Shown here piece by piece: positions 63,796 to 64,000 of a DNA stretch of 64,000 nucleotides (the first letter of the stretch is position 1; each line of letters begins with the position of its first letter). Under the pieces are notes generated by a model that did not search any database, was not told the DNA's origin, and saw only the letters and a list, made by a program, of their open reading frames with translations. The DNA comes from Hyphomicrobiales bacterium (lineage in GTDB: Bacteria; Pseudomonadota; Alphaproteobacteria; Rhizobiales; Beijerinckiaceae), in contig JAIXSR010000089.1 of the NCBI GenBank assembly GCA_027484605.1, forward strand, positions 31,105 to 95,104. Reading direction: 5' to 3'. The position numbers and the translations under genes were made by a program.

Positions 63796-64000
63796 ATGGC
63801 GAGAGCGGCAAAATCCACCGGGACCGGCAAATCGGGCCAGGAAAAGACTGGCCAGGAAAAGGCGGGGAAGGAAAAGGCGGGGAAGGAAAAGGCGGGGAAG
63901 GAAAAAGCGGGCCGGGAAAAGAAGGGCAAGGCCGGCGCGAAGGCTGCGAAAGCCCTGAAACCGAACCGTGCCATGGTCGTGGTCAAGCATCCCTCGGCGC
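63796..64000 (+). CDS. Lys-rich repeat protein, N-terminal fragment
   Basis: This open frame runs off the window. The ATG is preceded by GGGAG and 32 bases separate it from ridA. The first ~55 residues are low complexity and very basic, built from repeats of the pentapeptide AGKEK, then a more ordinary sequence begins (KPNRAMVVVKHPSA). I do not recognise the product. Either a basic disordered tail precedes a folded domain outside the window, or this is a histone-H1-like protein. Confidence 0.6.
   Translation, partial: MARAAKSTGTGKSGQEKTGQEKAGKEKAGKEKAGKEKAGREKKGKAGAKAAKALKPNRAMVVVKHPSA
63861..63905. repeat. Three perfect copies of a 15-base repeat
   Basis: GGCGGGGAAGGAAAA occurs three times in exact tandem, inside the start of the Lys-rich gene, encoding the AGKEK units. 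The unit length keeps the frame, so changes in copy number would lengthen or shorten the basic tail without a frameshift. Confidence 0.9.

Overview
The window is GC-rich DNA with almost no non-coding space and many stop/start overlaps (ATGA, TGATG). Gene content fits an aerobic, metabolically versatile alphaproteobacterium, perhaps Hyphomicrobiales or a relative. The main theme is catabolism of aromatic and N-heterocyclic compounds. I saw no tRNA, rRNA, insertion sequence, phage or CRISPR.

Layout. 2-1848: end of a DctB/DctD-like two-component pair. 1864-4814: an IclR regulator divergent from an HMG-CoA-lyase-family protein and a family III CoA-transferase. 4824-21352 (all minus strand): the most unusual block. 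It encodes a ferredoxin-NADP reductase, a branched-chain-type ABC importer, an ATP-dependent hydantoinase/oxoprolinase pair (HyuA, HyuB), a molybdenum hydroxylase (FAD subunit plus a fused 2Fe-2S/Mo subunit), a 6-hydroxynicotinate-reductase-like protein, a MarR regulator, a UPF0280 protein and a DUF1185 protein. Three copies of the palindrome TTCGT-NN-ACGAA (one degenerate) precede the reductase, the importer and hyuA, so these genes look like one MarR-controlled regulon. I infer import, hydroxylation, ring reduction and ATP-driven lactam opening of an N-heteroaromatic acid.

21538-24820: katG divergent from oxyR. 24833-26619: a chemoreceptor with a small secreted-type protein. 26812-30828: a fused indolepyruvate:ferredoxin oxidoreductase divergent from an Lrp regulator. 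31071-49206: phenylacetate degradation, comprising a TetR regulator, paaK, paaI, paaG, an ABC importer, paaZ, a fused hydratase/dehydrogenase, paaJ, paaEDCBA and paaX. Arylpyruvates oxidised by the Ior enzyme would enter this route as arylacetyl-CoA.

49381-52313: two linked MoeA-like genes, the second carrying a periplasmic-binding-like domain. They may serve the Mo hydroxylase. 52459-55620: an amidase and a second chemoreceptor. 55719-63763: an aerobic 2-aminobenzoyl-CoA pathway (monooxygenase/reductase fusion, SDR, MarR, hydratase, acyl-CoA dehydrogenase, CoA ligase, RidA). 63796-end: start of a Lys-rich repeat protein.

Intergenic palindromic repeats (CCTCTCCCC/GGGGAGAGG) sit at 30834-31050 and 35690-35955. 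No gap between genes exceeds 300 bases. The largest (35688-35971, 34280-34526, 30829-31070, 58074-58308) are described under repeats or promoters.
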